Shown piece by piece: positions 1-9,478 of a stretch of DNA of 64,000 nt (position 1 is its first letter; each line of letters starts with the position of its first letter). Location: assembly GCF_000187895.1 (NCBI RefSeq), contig NZ_DS990131.1, positions 1-64,000 of the forward strand. Direction: 5' to 3'. The notes under the pieces were generated by a model, which saw nothing but the letters and a program-made list of their open reading frames with translations, was not told the DNA's origin and ran no database searches. Made by a program: the position numbers and the translations under genes. This stretch comes from Phocaeicola plebeius DSM 17135 (GTDB lineage Bacteria > Bacteroidota > Bacteroidia > Bacteroidales > Bacteroidaceae).

Positions 1-912
<912 letters not shown>

Positions 913-1132
913 AAATATTTTTACTACCCTTTCGGGTATGTTTTATCTCTGTTCAGGAAACCGATTTTTTTCATTTTCCTTGTTTCCAAGGGTTATTGAC
1001 GGTTGTCTTCCGTTCATCCCATATATACATTATATAAAGGACTACTTCTTGTACTACATCCTAGTCTGTTTATCTAAAGTCTTTCAAAGAACTATCTTTT
1101 CTCAAGCTCCCGTTTCAGCGGGAAAGCGTTTG
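913..1132 (-). other. rRNA operon leader with boxA-like element
   Basis: This is transcribed leader between promoter P1 and the 16S 5' end. A boxA-like antitermination element, AGTTCTTTGAAA on the minus strand, lies at 1082-1093. Such an element recruits Nus factors in rRNA leaders of many bacteria; its role here is inferred. A small ACCC/GGGT hairpin sits just before the mature 16S at about 927-936. No coding sequence is evident. Confidence 0.6.
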
Positions 1133-1164
1133 CAAAGGTAAGGCGTTTTTTCGTAACCTCCAAA
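1133..1164 (-). promoter_or_regulatory. rRNA promoter P1
   Basis: On the minus strand, TTTG (1161-1164) is followed after exactly 20 bp by TACCTTTG (1133-1140), a full match to the Bacteroidetes primary sigma promoter TTTG-N19-21-TAnnTTTG. The sequence upstream (1165-1200) is extremely A/T-rich, like an UP element. Transcription would start near 1126 and read the leader and 16S. Confidence 0.85.
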
Positions 1165-1349
1165 TTTTTTCGAAAGTTTTTTTGAAAAAATTTTTCAGAA
1201 GGTTTTCAGAAGGCGTGCGGCTTATCCTTTCTCGCTCCCTTGCACATCCGCAAGGTAAGATACTCGGTGCAGCATCCGGCACTCTCTTCCATAGCCTCAG
1301 CTTTACTCAGTCTGTCATCTTCAGCGGCTCTCCCTCTCGAAAGCGGTTG

Positions 1350-1380
1350 CAAAGGTACAGACTTTTTCCATTTCTGCAAC
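1350..1380 (-). promoter_or_regulatory. rRNA promoter P2 (upstream tandem copy)
   Basis: On the minus strand, GTTG (1377-1380), 19 bp, then TACCTTTG (1350-1357). The -7 box sits in a sequence nearly identical to that of P1: both read TACCTTTGCAA(A/C)CGCTTT. Both copies also have an upstream TTTTTTGAAA...TTTTTTC tract. This is a duplicated promoter module, as is usual for rRNA operons. The transcript from P2 would pass through P1. Confidence 0.75.
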
Positions 1381-1508
1381 TCTTATGGCACACTTTTTTG
1401 AAATATTTTTTCAGGGTTTTATCTAACTCGCTGATTTACTTTATGCTATAAAGCATGTTTTTTACTTATGAGAGAAATTGTGTGTAAAATTCATTACATT
1501 ATATAATT

Positions 1509-1536
1509 CGTGCGTGCGTGTATGCGTGCGCGTGTA
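1509..1536. repeat. 28-bp alternating pyrimidine/purine tract
   Basis: Every step from 1509 to 1536 alternates pyrimidine and purine, mostly GT and GC steps (CGTGCGTGCGTG then TATGCGTGCGCGTGTA). Such tracts can flip to Z-DNA under negative supercoiling. It lies about 130 bp upstream of rRNA promoter P2, where strong transcription would generate negative supercoils behind the polymerase. The structural role is inference. Confidence 0.6.
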
Positions 1537-1596
1537 AGGAGAAACGGACTATTCTAATGGTAAGGTAGGATTTCTGACACATATTCAGCCTTAAAA

Positions 1597-1706
1597 AACA
1601 CAAGTACGTTCCGGAAAGAACGTAAGTGCATTTGAATTGAAACGCAAGTGTATTCTGATCAAAACGTAAAGGAGTTTGAAAGCAAACGCAAGCGCGTTTT
1701 TAGAAA
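1597..1706. repeat. 22-bp phased degenerate repeat array A (5 units)
   Basis: Five units begin with AACRYAA(G/A) at 1597, 1619, 1641, 1663 and 1685, exactly 22 bp apart. Cores read AACACAAGTACGTT, AACGTAAGTGCATTT, AACGCAAGTGTATT, AACGTAAAGGAGTTT and AACGCAAGCGCGTTT. The last unit contains a perfect dyad AAACGC-N4-GCGTTT (1684-1699). The array is intergenic, beyond the 3' end of the SusC/SusD operon. The same period recurs at 22650, 32180 and 43205. Confidence 0.85.
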
Positions 1707-1743
1707 CAAAAAAATACAAGGAATTCCATACGGAAAAGGGCAT

Positions 1744-1768
1744 AAAAAAAGGAGTTCCGCTGAACTCC
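1744..1768 (-). terminator. Hairpin with T-run (second terminator or ORF leader hairpin)
   Basis: GGAGTTC (1751-1757), a 4-nt loop, and GAACTCC (1762-1768) form a perfect 7-bp stem. Read on the minus strand it is followed by TTTTTTT, the layout of a Rho-independent terminator. On the plus strand it lies 28 bp upstream of the possible ORF at 1797 and could be a leader hairpin instead. Confidence 0.55.
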
Positions 1769-1796
1769 AACCTTTGTTAACCTTAAATCTAATACT

Positions 1797-1928
1797 ATGA
1801 AAAACACAGTACAAAAGTATTTATTTTATTTGAAACAGCAAAACGTAAGGCCTAAAAAGAATGCTTTACAACATACATTAACCACCAGGGCGAAATATTC
1901 AAAGCAGTTAACAGAATTCATAAAATAA
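1797..1928 (+). CDS. Possible 43-aa basic small protein
   Basis: A 44-codon frame starts ATG AAA AAC ACA at 1797 and ends TAA at 1926-1928. The product would be lysine-rich and basic (starts MKNTVQKYLFYLKQQNV, ends KQLTEFIK), with no signal peptide or membrane segment. A 7-bp hairpin lies just upstream. I see no clear TAnnTTTG promoter on the plus strand and no strong ribosome binding site; Bacteroides genes often lack the latter. The stop codon abuts the terminator of the opposite operon. I do not recognise the protein, and it may be chance. Confidence 0.3.
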   Translation: MKNTVQKYLFYLKQQNVRPKKNALQHTLTTRAKYSKQLTEFIK

Positions 1929-1960
1929 AAAAAGAGGCCGCTCATCACTGAGAAGCCCCT
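1926..1960 (-). terminator. Terminator of the SusC/SusD/lipoprotein operon
   Basis: On the minus strand AGGGGCTTCTC (1950-1960), a 6-nt loop and GAGCGGCCTCT (1933-1943) pair with two wobbles and one mismatch, followed by TTTTTTTATTTTA. It lies about 40 bp after the lipoprotein stop codon. Confidence 0.75.
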
Positions 1961-1997
1961 TCAAAATGCAAATTAAAAGAGAGACATTAAAACATCC

Positions 1998-2525
1998 TTA
2001 ATCCTCTGTCCATCCGGTATAACGATACCCTTCAACGGTATAAGTAACACCTGGATCAACTGTGGTAGTATAAGTGAATGATATTTTATCACATACTGTC
2101 CCAGAAGGAGCCGTAGCTCCATTTAACTCTAACTTACCATCGGTCAGCGTAAAAGTTTCATCTGAAGAAGCTACATTCCCTGCCAGATTCATAATGTCCG
2201 TACCAGAAAAAGACAATTCAGGTACATTGCATGAAATCTTACCATTGATAAAATAGCTTTTTGCCGCATCGCCAGGAGTATTAGCTGAATTATATGCCCC
2301 AATACGAATCCAACATTTATCCGTATCATAATCACTTGTATTGGCTAAAAAGCAATCCACGTGTTCAGCCACAACTGCTCCATTTCTCGATACAGATACC
2401 GTATACTGTCCTCCTAATGGATGAATCGGTGTATACTCAATATCATAACTCAAATCTTCCGAATTACAAGCTGTCAAAATCCACAAACAAGACAGCAACA
2501 TATAGATATATCTTAACTTTTTCAT
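1998..2525 (-). CDS. SusC/SusD-associated lipoprotein (lipid-binding hydrolase-like family)
   Basis: A 175-aa protein with a lipoprotein signal: hydrophobic residues 7-19 and lipobox LTAC with the acceptor Cys at 20. The mature part is beta-rich, with repeated Gly/Thr/Ser strands and no obvious catalytic triad. It resembles proteins that follow SusD in non-glycan SusC/SusD operons and are grouped as putative lipid-binding hydrolases (Pfam Lipid_bd). That assignment is from memory and is moderate. It is the last gene of the operon, 30 bp after the SusD-like gene, and probably sits on the outer membrane with it. The ligand is unknown. Confidence 0.8.
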   Translation of the reverse strand: MKKLRYIYMLLSCLWILTACNSEDLSYDIEYTPIHPLGGQYTVSVSRNGAVVAEHVDCFLANTSDYDTDKCWIRIGAYNSANTPGDAAKSYFINGKISCNVPELSFSGTDIMNLAGNVASSDETFTLTDGKLELNGATAPSGTVCDKISFTYTTTVDPGVTYTVEGYRYTGWTED

Positions 2526-2555
2526 AAAACAATTCTAATCAAAAACATTAATCAT

Positions 2556-4106
2556 TTACTTTCCTCTCTCTACCTGCCACCACATTGGTTCTTCCAAATT
2601 CTTCGTTACAGGTGCATTAGGATTATACTGTGAAGAACGTGAAGGTATCAATAAGCGACGAGGAAAATCAGTTGGCTGTAAAACGGAAGACCCCGGTGCC
2701 ACCAATGTTCCCAATTCATAACCTGGGGTAAGTTCACGCTGCAAAGCCACATCTGAAACACGCACGGTAGCTGCACTACTAATAGCCGGAATACCTGTAC
2801 GGTTGCGGTCAAATACACCGTCCAGTGCGTTAGCATGTGCATAAGAAATCCATTTCTGCGTCATAATACATTTCATCATCGTTTCTTCAGAAGTTTCATC
2901 AAATGCATAAGCTCCACCTGCTGCAATAAACTCTTCTCCTTTACCTGCTGTAGATTCCCAACGGTCAAAAGCAGCCTTTACTCCATTATCGTATTTCTCT
3001 TTCGCAGCAGAGGCATTTCCCAAACGTGCATAAGCCTCAGCCTCCAAGAAAAAGATTTCAGCCTTATTCATTAAATATACAGGATCATCATAAGCCTGAG
3101 TATATGCAGACGATTCAACCAAAGCTATCGTACTGGTCTGAGGCTTACTTCCGCAAGGAAGCCCTTCATATATATCTGAATTCTCACCTTCGCCATTCGA
3201 AGCCGCAGTCACTTCATAAAGATTAGCAATACGCGGGTCATCATAATGCAACAAGTATTCAACCAAAGTATGGCAAGCACGAATATTAACCTTTGTATTT
3301 AACTGACGAATATTATATTCATACAAAGGATTTCCCTTATCTGTGGCATCTTCAAATTTTGTAAAAGCACAATCGTCTTCTAAAAAATCGTTTTCATCCA
3401 ACAAAGCTTGTATAGCCTGCTTATTTGCATCAAAATCACGTACCAGAACTTTCAGCTTCAAGTTTTTGGCAAATTTTCTCCACTTCTCTATATCACCCTC
3501 CAAAAACATATCATAAGTATCAATGTATGAACTTGATTTCTCTGCTGCCTGAGGGCATTTATCTATAGCTTCTTGAAGCAATGACAAGATTCCCGGATAA
3601 ACGACTGTACGTCCATCATCATAATGAGGATAAGGATATTTTTCCTGGTCCAAAGCTTCTGTAAAAGGTATATCCTCATACAAATCAGCCAACATGTGAT
3701 AATTATAGGCTGTCAACACCTTAGCAATCACCCAATAATCCCATGCTTCTTCTTGCTCAGCCATGGAAAGCACGTCTTTCAAATCAGGCAACGTATTGGT
3801 GTATGCATTCGTAAAGAAGCCATTATACGATGTAACAGTTAAACTATAATTACACAATGTGTTATACTGGTTAGTTGTATTTCCTTGTGTAGTAAACTGC
3901 AACCACATATTTCCCATCAAATCACCGTAAAGTCCCAGCTGAGAAATAGTAGAAGCACAAGCAGACGGCAGCAATGCCGACATAGTAGTAGTAACCGGGT
4001 AGTTAGGATTATCGTTCACATCAAGGTAATCTTTACAAGACGTCAACGAAGTGCCAGCTATCAGTAAGGCAAATAAACTGGAATATAATAATTTATATCT
4101 TTTCAT
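2556..4106 (-). CDS. SusD/RagB-family nutrient-binding outer-membrane lipoprotein
   Basis: 516 aa with lipobox LTSC (Cys 24), consistent with surface anchoring. Features of SusD-like proteins are visible: the early DYLDVNDNPN segment, helical TPR-like stretches through the middle (e.g. NKAEIFFLEAEAYARLGN, about residues 340-360), and a C-terminus ending in a tryptophan-rich PMWWQVERGK. It looks like the SusD-like subgroup that often pairs with non-starch transporters. It is 20 bp downstream of the SusC-like gene and would cap that transporter as a hinged lid. No glycosidase, sulfatase or protease is encoded alongside, so the substrate cannot be named. Confidence 0.95.
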   Translation of the reverse strand: MKRYKLLYSSLFALLIAGTSLTSCKDYLDVNDNPNYPVTTTMSALLPSACASTISQLGLYGDLMGNMWLQFTTQGNTTNQYNTLCNYSLTVTSYNGFFTNAYTNTLPDLKDVLSMAEQEEAWDYWVIAKVLTAYNYHMLADLYEDIPFTEALDQEKYPYPHYDDGRTVVYPGILSLLQEAIDKCPQAAEKSSSYIDTYDMFLEGDIEKWRKFAKNLKLKVLVRDFDANKQAIQALLDENDFLEDDCAFTKFEDATDKGNPLYEYNIRQLNTKVNIRACHTLVEYLLHYDDPRIANLYEVTAASNGEGENSDIYEGLPCGSKPQTSTIALVESSAYTQAYDDPVYLMNKAEIFFLEAEAYARLGNASAAKEKYDNGVKAAFDRWESTAGKGEEFIAAGGAYAFDETSEETMMKCIMTQKWISYAHANALDGVFDRNRTGIPAISSAATVRVSDVALQRELTPGYELGTLVAPGSSVLQPTDFPRRLLIPSRSSQYNPNAPVTKNLEEPMWWQVERGK

Positions 4107-4126
4107 AAAACAATATTCTTTAATGA

Positions 4127-7100
4127 TTAAAATACGACTTTCACATTCACACCAATATTACGTGTAGAGCTTGTACCGGTAGTTTCACCGAATTCAGACA
4201 ACAAGTCATTACCCAAGTTAGACACTTCAGGGTCCACATAATTATTTTCCTTCGGAGTGAACAGAAGCAAATTACGTCCTACTAAAGCCAGAGAAACCTG
4301 CTGGAACGGTGTCTTTGCCAACATGGATTTCGGAAACGAATATGAAAGTGAAACTTCACGCAGTCTGAAATAATCTTTAGGAATAATAAAGTGACGACGT
4401 ACTTCCGGACTATAGGAATAATTTCCTAATGCATTATACATTTCATCTGCACGAACAGGAATATTATTTTCCACATATTGGCCATTTACCACTTTTACAG
4501 AATGCGGATAAATAAACGAATTACGTTCATTAAATACCGTTTGTGTAGAGTTTCCGTTGAAGTGAGAGATATATGAAGTATTTGACAACATATATCCACC
4601 TTTTCTCCAATCAGCAGATGCACTAAGCGTAAATCCCTTCCACTTCAATGTGGTATTAAATCCCATATTAAACTTAGCTTCTGAACTACCTACATATTCA
4701 TACTCTGTATTACTGTCAGAAAGATAACCGTTATTGTTCACGATATTATAACCATAATAAGGGCTATTTTCATCCATCACTTTATTTGCTGCCGGAATAC
4801 GGAACATACCTACCGGCTCACCTACCTTCAATACATAGTACACGCCACGCCAGTTTGTATAAGAATATTCATCTGTTCCTTCCCACAACTCTTTGACTTC
4901 ACTCATGTTTTTTGTGAATGTAAAGCCTAAATCCCATGTCCAGTCCTTAGTACGTACCGGTGTCAAGTTCACCATTAATTCCACACCCTGATTCTGAATC
5001 TTACCAATATTTTTCGTTTCATACGAATAGGCTGTTTCCGGAGCCAATGAAGCAGAAATAATCTGATCTTTTGTCATACGATTATAGTAAGAAGCATCCA
5101 CTGTTAACCGGTTTCCAAAAAAACTTCCAGAAAGTCCAAACTCATATTCAGTTGTCATCTCCGGTTTCAGACTGCTACTCGGCAAAGTATTATTCGAAGT
5201 CATACCCATCACACCTCCGATAGGCATAGAAGTATAATAGCCATTAATATCCTTAAAATTAGCAATCTGATACCAAGACGTAGTCTTATACACATTTGCA
5301 TCATTACCTGTTTGTCCAAGAGCTGCACGCACTTTCAAAAAGTCTACCTGATGTTCTTTTAAAGAAGGCAACATTTCCGTAATCAAGAATGAAACATTGG
5401 CACCTCCATAGAAAAAACTGTTATTTCCAGCCGGAAGAGTAGAAGACCAGTCATTACGCCCTGACAAATTCAAAAACATCATGTCCTTGTATCCCAATTC
5501 AGCTTGTGCAAACGCACCAATCAGACGGCGCAATTCTTTATATGTCACAGAAACAGCCGAAGAAGATGTATTGTACAAGCTATACCAGTCAGCAACAGCC
5601 AAACCATCTACATATCCTCCACTATATCCATACGAACGCTGGTTCAAGTTCCATCCGGCTACTGCATTAATAGAAAAATCACGAATCTTATAATCAGCGT
5701 TCAATAAAGCAGTAGCATCTATCTGACTACGGTTATAACGATATTCAGAATAATAACCTAATGACTCCGTAGCTCCACCAAGCTGACTGTAAGAGCCATT
5801 AGAGAAAGTAGTTTTAGGCTCCTGTGAGTTTGTACGGTTGTTAGAGAAGTCACCACCCAAACGTCCTGTCGCCTTCAAGCCTTTCATGATTTCATAGCTC
5901 ATTTCAACACGGCCATATACACGGTCATCCTGATAGTTACTTCTATAATTGTCAATCATGTAATATGGATTGGTTGCATAGAAGGTATAATAGTTATCCA
6001 AATTATAACGCTCATCGTTATAATCCTTCATCTGACTATAATCCACATCTACAGCATGCTGCAACAGTTCCATATACATATCATTACTACGACTGATATC
6101 CTTACGTACATAGTTCATGGTCATATCCAATGAGAACTTATTGATATTCATATAACCACGCAATGAAAATGTATTTCTGGAGAATTGGTCACCATTATTA
6201 GGCAAGATACCATTTGAGGACAGATTTCCGTATGAAGCTACCACTCCCACTTTATCATTACCATAACGGATGCTTACGTTATTATTCTTTTCAAAACCTG
6301 TCTGATAAAAGTTTCTCAAATTATGTTCTACGTAAGAAAATGGTTTTGTCATGGGAGTTTCCAACTGGTCTGATCCCCATTCATGTATGGTACCATCCAA
6401 GCGAGGTCCCCACGAACCGTTTTCACTTCTATTCCAGCTTCCCCATCCTTGTCCAAACAAATCCTGAGTCTGCATTACACGCAATACTTTTGAAGCTGTA
6501 AAAGAGCCATCGTATGTCACGGTTAACTTTTCTACCCCAGCTTTTTTCGTTGTAATCATAACTACTCCATTCGCTGCACGAGAACCGTACAATGCCGTAG
6601 CAGAAGCTCCCTTCAAAATAGTTACAGATTCTACATCTTCTGAATTAATGTCATTGGCAGCATTACCAAAGTCTGTAGTAGAGCTGTCGTCTGTAGGACT
6701 TCCACGGAAAGTTGAGTTATCAATAGGTACTCCATCTACAATGTACAATGGAGAGTTATTATTCAATGAAGATATACCACGAATCAACACTTTCTGAGAA
6801 GTACCCGTGTTTCCTGCAGATGAAATTTGCACACCTGCTACTTTTCCACTTAAACCTCCCATTACAGAACCAGATTTACCCGCATCTATATCTTCCGACT
6901 TCATTGTAGTCGCTGCATATCCTAAGGTTTTCTCACTACGCTTCATACCCAATGCCGTAACTACAACTTCGTCCAATACCTCTGCATCACTTTTCAGAAC
7001 TACATGCATAGGCGTGTTTTTTATCGCCACCTCCTTGCTTTTCATTCCCACAAATGAAACAATCAAGGTCTTACTGTCAGCTTTCACCCCTGAAATCATA

Positions 7101-7282
7101 AAATTACCATCCACATCCGTAATGGTTCCTTGGGTAGTACCCTTTACCAATACTGAAGCCCCGACAATGGGCAATCCGTCTTCTTCGGAAGTTACCACAC
7201 CTTTTACAGTTACTCCTTGCGACCATGCTACACCTGTCCATACAAACAGCAGGGCCAGCATCAATGTTAGTTTTCTTTTCAT
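4127..7282 (-). CDS. SusC/RagA-family TonB-dependent outer-membrane transporter
   Basis: 1051 aa, first gene of a three-gene operon. Residues 1-21 are a signal peptide ending in AWSQ. Residues ~23-105 form the carboxypeptidase-regulatory-like domain (GVVTSEEDGLPIVGASVLVKG). A TonB-box-like stretch DEVVVTALG follows, then the plug with the hallmark RGISSLNNNSPLYIVDGVPI, then the beta-barrel, which ends in the usual terminal phenylalanine (VKVVF). The length is normal for the family. With the SusD-like lipoprotein it imports an unknown ligand using TonB/ExbBD energy. No sigma/anti-sigma, SusR or hybrid two-component gene is adjacent. Confidence 0.97.
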   Translation of the reverse strand: MKRKLTLMLALLFVWTGVAWSQGVTVKGVVTSEEDGLPIVGASVLVKGTTQGTITDVDGNFMISGVKADSKTLIVSFVGMKSKEVAIKNTPMHVVLKSDAEVLDEVVVTALGMKRSEKTLGYAATTMKSEDIDAGKSGSVMGGLSGKVAGVQISSAGNTGTSQKVLIRGISSLNNNSPLYIVDGVPIDNSTFRGSPTDDSSTTDFGNAANDINSEDVESVTILKGASATALYGSRAANGVVMITTKKAGVEKLTVTYDGSFTASKVLRVMQTQDLFGQGWGSWNRSENGSWGPRLDGTIHEWGSDQLETPMTKPFSYVEHNLRNFYQTGFEKNNNVSIRYGNDKVGVVASYGNLSSNGILPNNGDQFSRNTFSLRGYMNINKFSLDMTMNYVRKDISRSNDMYMELLQHAVDVDYSQMKDYNDERYNLDNYYTFYATNPYYMIDNYRSNYQDDRVYGRVEMSYEIMKGLKATGRLGGDFSNNRTNSQEPKTTFSNGSYSQLGGATESLGYYSEYRYNRSQIDATALLNADYKIRDFSINAVAGWNLNQRSYGYSGGYVDGLAVADWYSLYNTSSSAVSVTYKELRRLIGAFAQAELGYKDMMFLNLSGRNDWSSTLPAGNNSFFYGGANVSFLITEMLPSLKEHQVDFLKVRAALGQTGNDANVYKTTSWYQIANFKDINGYYTSMPIGGVMGMTSNNTLPSSSLKPEMTTEYEFGLSGSFFGNRLTVDASYYNRMTKDQIISASLAPETAYSYETKNIGKIQNQGVELMVNLTPVRTKDWTWDLGFTFTKNMSEVKELWEGTDEYSYTNWRGVYYVLKVGEPVGMFRIPAANKVMDENSPYYGYNIVNNNGYLSDSNTEYEYVGSSEAKFNMGFNTTLKWKGFTLSASADWRKGGYMLSNTSYISHFNGNSTQTVFNERNSFIYPHSVKVVNGQYVENNIPVRADEMYNALGNYSYSPEVRRHFIIPKDYFRLREVSLSYSFPKSMLAKTPFQQVSLALVGRNLLLFTPKENNYVDPEVSNLGNDLLSEFGETTGTSSTRNIGVNVKVVF

Positions 7283-7370
7283 AAATCCCTCCTTTGATTA
7301 AACATAAAAATAAATCTCATTCAGTTGATAATACTTCATAAATACATATTAAAACCTATTAACAACATCG

Positions 7371-7403
7371 CAAAGATATATATTTCTTCAAATAAACAAC
7401 AAA
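7371..7403 (-). promoter_or_regulatory. Promoter of the SusC/SusD operon
   Basis: On the minus strand, TTTG (7400-7403), 21 bp, TATCTTTG (7371-7378): a full Bacteroidetes consensus promoter. The predicted start near 7364 gives a leader of about 80 nt before the SusC-like ATG at 7282. Confidence 0.8.
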
Positions 7404-7650
7404 ATATCACCGAAAAATAGAATCAAAAATCAAAAAGACATAATATAATCGAATATCAATTCATTTTTAATTCATAATATTAAAGAAATATGAAACATTC
7501 AATCAGGAATAAAAATCAAACCGTAAGAAAAATACGACAAATAAATTTAAATAATCCACAAACAAACACATACAAAGAACAAACAGAATGATTAATCCAA
7601 CAAGAATAGTATGAAAGAATTGTCAAATCAAAATTTAACAGAATGAAAAT
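7404..7650. other. A/T-rich gene-free stretch
   Basis: This is the rest of the gap between the SusC promoter and the purA terminator. It is strongly A/T-rich with stops in all frames. I see no repeat array, hairpin or RNA gene in it. It could hold upstream operator sites for the SusC operon, but none is recognisable. Confidence 0.5.
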
Positions 7651-7651
7651 A

Positions 7652-7678
7652 AAAAAGCCGCCCCAAAGGGACGGCTTT
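7652..7678 (-). terminator. purA terminator
   Basis: On the minus strand AAAGCCGTCCC, loop TTT, GGGGCGGCTTTTTT: a G/C-rich stem with one wobble followed by six T residues, 24 bp after the purA stop. Confidence 0.85.
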
Positions 7679-7701
7679 CAAAATATTATGTCAACAAAAA
7701 A

Positions 7702-8970
7702 TTAGTCGATATAGCGTTCAATTGTCTGTGCACGGTCAGGACCTACAGACACAATCTTTATCGGAGTACCCAATTGTTCTTCCAAGAATGTGATATATGC
7801 ATTGAATTCTTCCGGGAATTCATCTTCACTCGTCATCTTCGTCATATCTGTTTTCCAACCTGGAAGTTCAGCATATACAGGTTCTACCCCTTCTGTAATA
7901 TCATACGGGAAATAGTCAATTTCTTCTCCGTTTACTTTATATGCAACACAAGCCTTGATTGTATCAAATCCATCCAGCACGTCGCTCTTCATCAGAATCA
8001 ACTGAGTTACTCCATTAACCATAATCGCATAACGCAAAGCAACCAAGTCAACCCATCCACAACGGCGTTCACGTCCTGTTACCGCTCCATACTCATGACC
8101 TAAATCACGAATAGTCTTGCCTGTTTCATCAAAAAGTTCTGTAGGGAACGGACCTGAACCTACACGTGTGCAATATGCTTTCATAATACCGTACACTTCA
8201 CCAATCTTGTTAGGGCCTAATCCCAATCCTGTGCAAGCACCCGCGCAAATAGTGTTAGATGAAGTCACAAAAGGATAAGAACCGAAATCCACATCAAGCA
8301 TAGTTCCCTGAGCACCTTCGCAAAGTACTGACTTACCTTCATTCAGCAAACGATTGATTTCATGCTCGCTGTCTACCAAATGGAACTGACGGAGATATTC
8401 GATACCTTCCATCCATTGCTTTTCCAGTTCAGTAATGTCATATTCATAATTAAGGCTCTTAAGAATAGCCTCATGACGAGCTTTGGCAGCTGCATATTTT
8501 TCTTCAAAGTTATGCAGAATATCGCCTACACGCAATCCATTACGGCTCACCTTGTCCGTATAAGTCGGGCCAATACCTTTTCCGGTGGTTCCTACTTTCG
8601 AATCTCCCTTGGCTGCTTCGTATGCTGCATCCAAAATACGATGAGTAGGAAGAATCAGATGAGCTTTCTTAGAGATGTGCAAACGTTCTTTCAACGGATG
8701 TCCGCTTGCTTCCAACGCTTCAGCCTCAGCCTTAAACAAAGAAGGATCAAGTACCACTCCATTACCAATGATGTTCACTTTATCACCCTGGAATATTCCA
8801 GAAGGGATAGAACGAAGCACATATTTCTGACCTTCAAATTCAAGAGTATGTCCGGCATTCGGGCCTCCTTGAAAACGAGCAACCACATCGTAACGGGGAG
8901 TCAACACATCGACTACTTTACCTTTTCCTTCGTCGCCCCACTGTAAACCTAACAAAACATCTACTTTCAT
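7702..8970 (-). CDS. purA: Adenylosuccinate synthetase
   Basis: 422 aa, full length. It catalyses GTP-dependent ligation of IMP and aspartate to adenylosuccinate in AMP synthesis (cytosol). The N-terminal signature WGDEGKGK (residues 11-18) holds the catalytic Asp13, and GGPNAGHT (35-42) holds His41. The GTP-binding loop is KGIGPTY, and the IMP/aspartate-binding segment near the C-terminus includes GRERRCGWVDL. The Fur-family gene ends 29 bp upstream on the same strand, so the two are probably cotranscribed. purA ends the run of minus-strand genes and has its own terminator. Confidence 0.98.
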   Translation of the reverse strand: MKVDVLLGLQWGDEGKGKVVDVLTPRYDVVARFQGGPNAGHTLEFEGQKYVLRSIPSGIFQGDKVNIIGNGVVLDPSLFKAEAEALEASGHPLKERLHISKKAHLILPTHRILDAAYEAAKGDSKVGTTGKGIGPTYTDKVSRNGLRVGDILHNFEEKYAAAKARHEAILKSLNYEYDITELEKQWMEGIEYLRQFHLVDSEHEINRLLNEGKSVLCEGAQGTMLDVDFGSYPFVTSSNTICAGACTGLGLGPNKIGEVYGIMKAYCTRVGSGPFPTELFDETGKTIRDLGHEYGAVTGRERRCGWVDLVALRYAIMVNGVTQLILMKSDVLDGFDTIKACVAYKVNGEEIDYFPYDITEGVEPVYAELPGWKTDMTKMTSEDEFPEEFNAYITFLEEQLGTPIKIVSVGPDRAQTIERYID

Positions 8971-8999
8971 GATTCTTTATGTTTTATATATTCCTTATA

Positions 9000-9458
9000 C
9001 TACTTCTTTTTCCGCTTAGCCGCCATACATTTACTACACAAACCATAAATATAAAGAGAATAATGTGAAGCATAAAATCCCTTTAATTTTGTCTGTGCAA
9101 TAGCCTGCTTTAAGTTGTCGTCTTCAAACTCCGACACCTTTCCACAACAGGTACAAATCATGTGATGGTGGGTTTCATTATTATATGATCGTTCATACTG
9201 GGAAGTGTTGCCAAACTGATGCTTGATGACCAGTCCTGCATCGATAAGCAGAATAATGGTATTGTACAGAGTAGCCCGGCTGACCCGGAACTTTTCCTTC
9301 TCCGCCATATAGCTGTACAACTCATCAACATCAAAATGTCCTTTAATGGAATAGATAGTATCAAGTATAGCATACCGTTCAGGCGTCTTCCGATGCCCGT
9401 TCTTCTGCAAATACTCTGTAAGAATTTGTTTGACTGTATCTTTTATATTCTCTTCCAT
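9000..9458 (-). CDS. Fur-family transcriptional regulator
   Basis: 152 aa. It has an N-terminal winged helix (about residues 20-85, including RKTPERYAILDTIY and FRVSRATLYNTIILL). The C-terminal metal-binding dimerisation domain shows the family histidine cluster HHHMICTCCGK (about residues 96-106) and a second CSKC. The paired CxxC motifs suggest a structural zinc site. Whether it senses iron, zinc or peroxide cannot be told from sequence. It sits directly upstream of purA. A probable promoter lies at 9479-9509. Confidence 0.93.
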   Translation of the reverse strand: MEENIKDTVKQILTEYLQKNGHRKTPERYAILDTIYSIKGHFDVDELYSYMAEKEKFRVSRATLYNTIILLIDAGLVIKHQFGNTSQYERSYNNETHHHMICTCCGKVSEFEDDNLKQAIAQTKLKGFYASHYSLYIYGLCSKCMAAKRKKK

Positions 9459-9478
9459 CCCAATAATCGTTCAGCGGT

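Noticed and set aside
1597..1706. CRISPR array at the 22-bp repeats
   Set aside because: Units are degenerate, contiguous at 22 bp with no ~30-bp unique spacers, and no cas genes are in the window.
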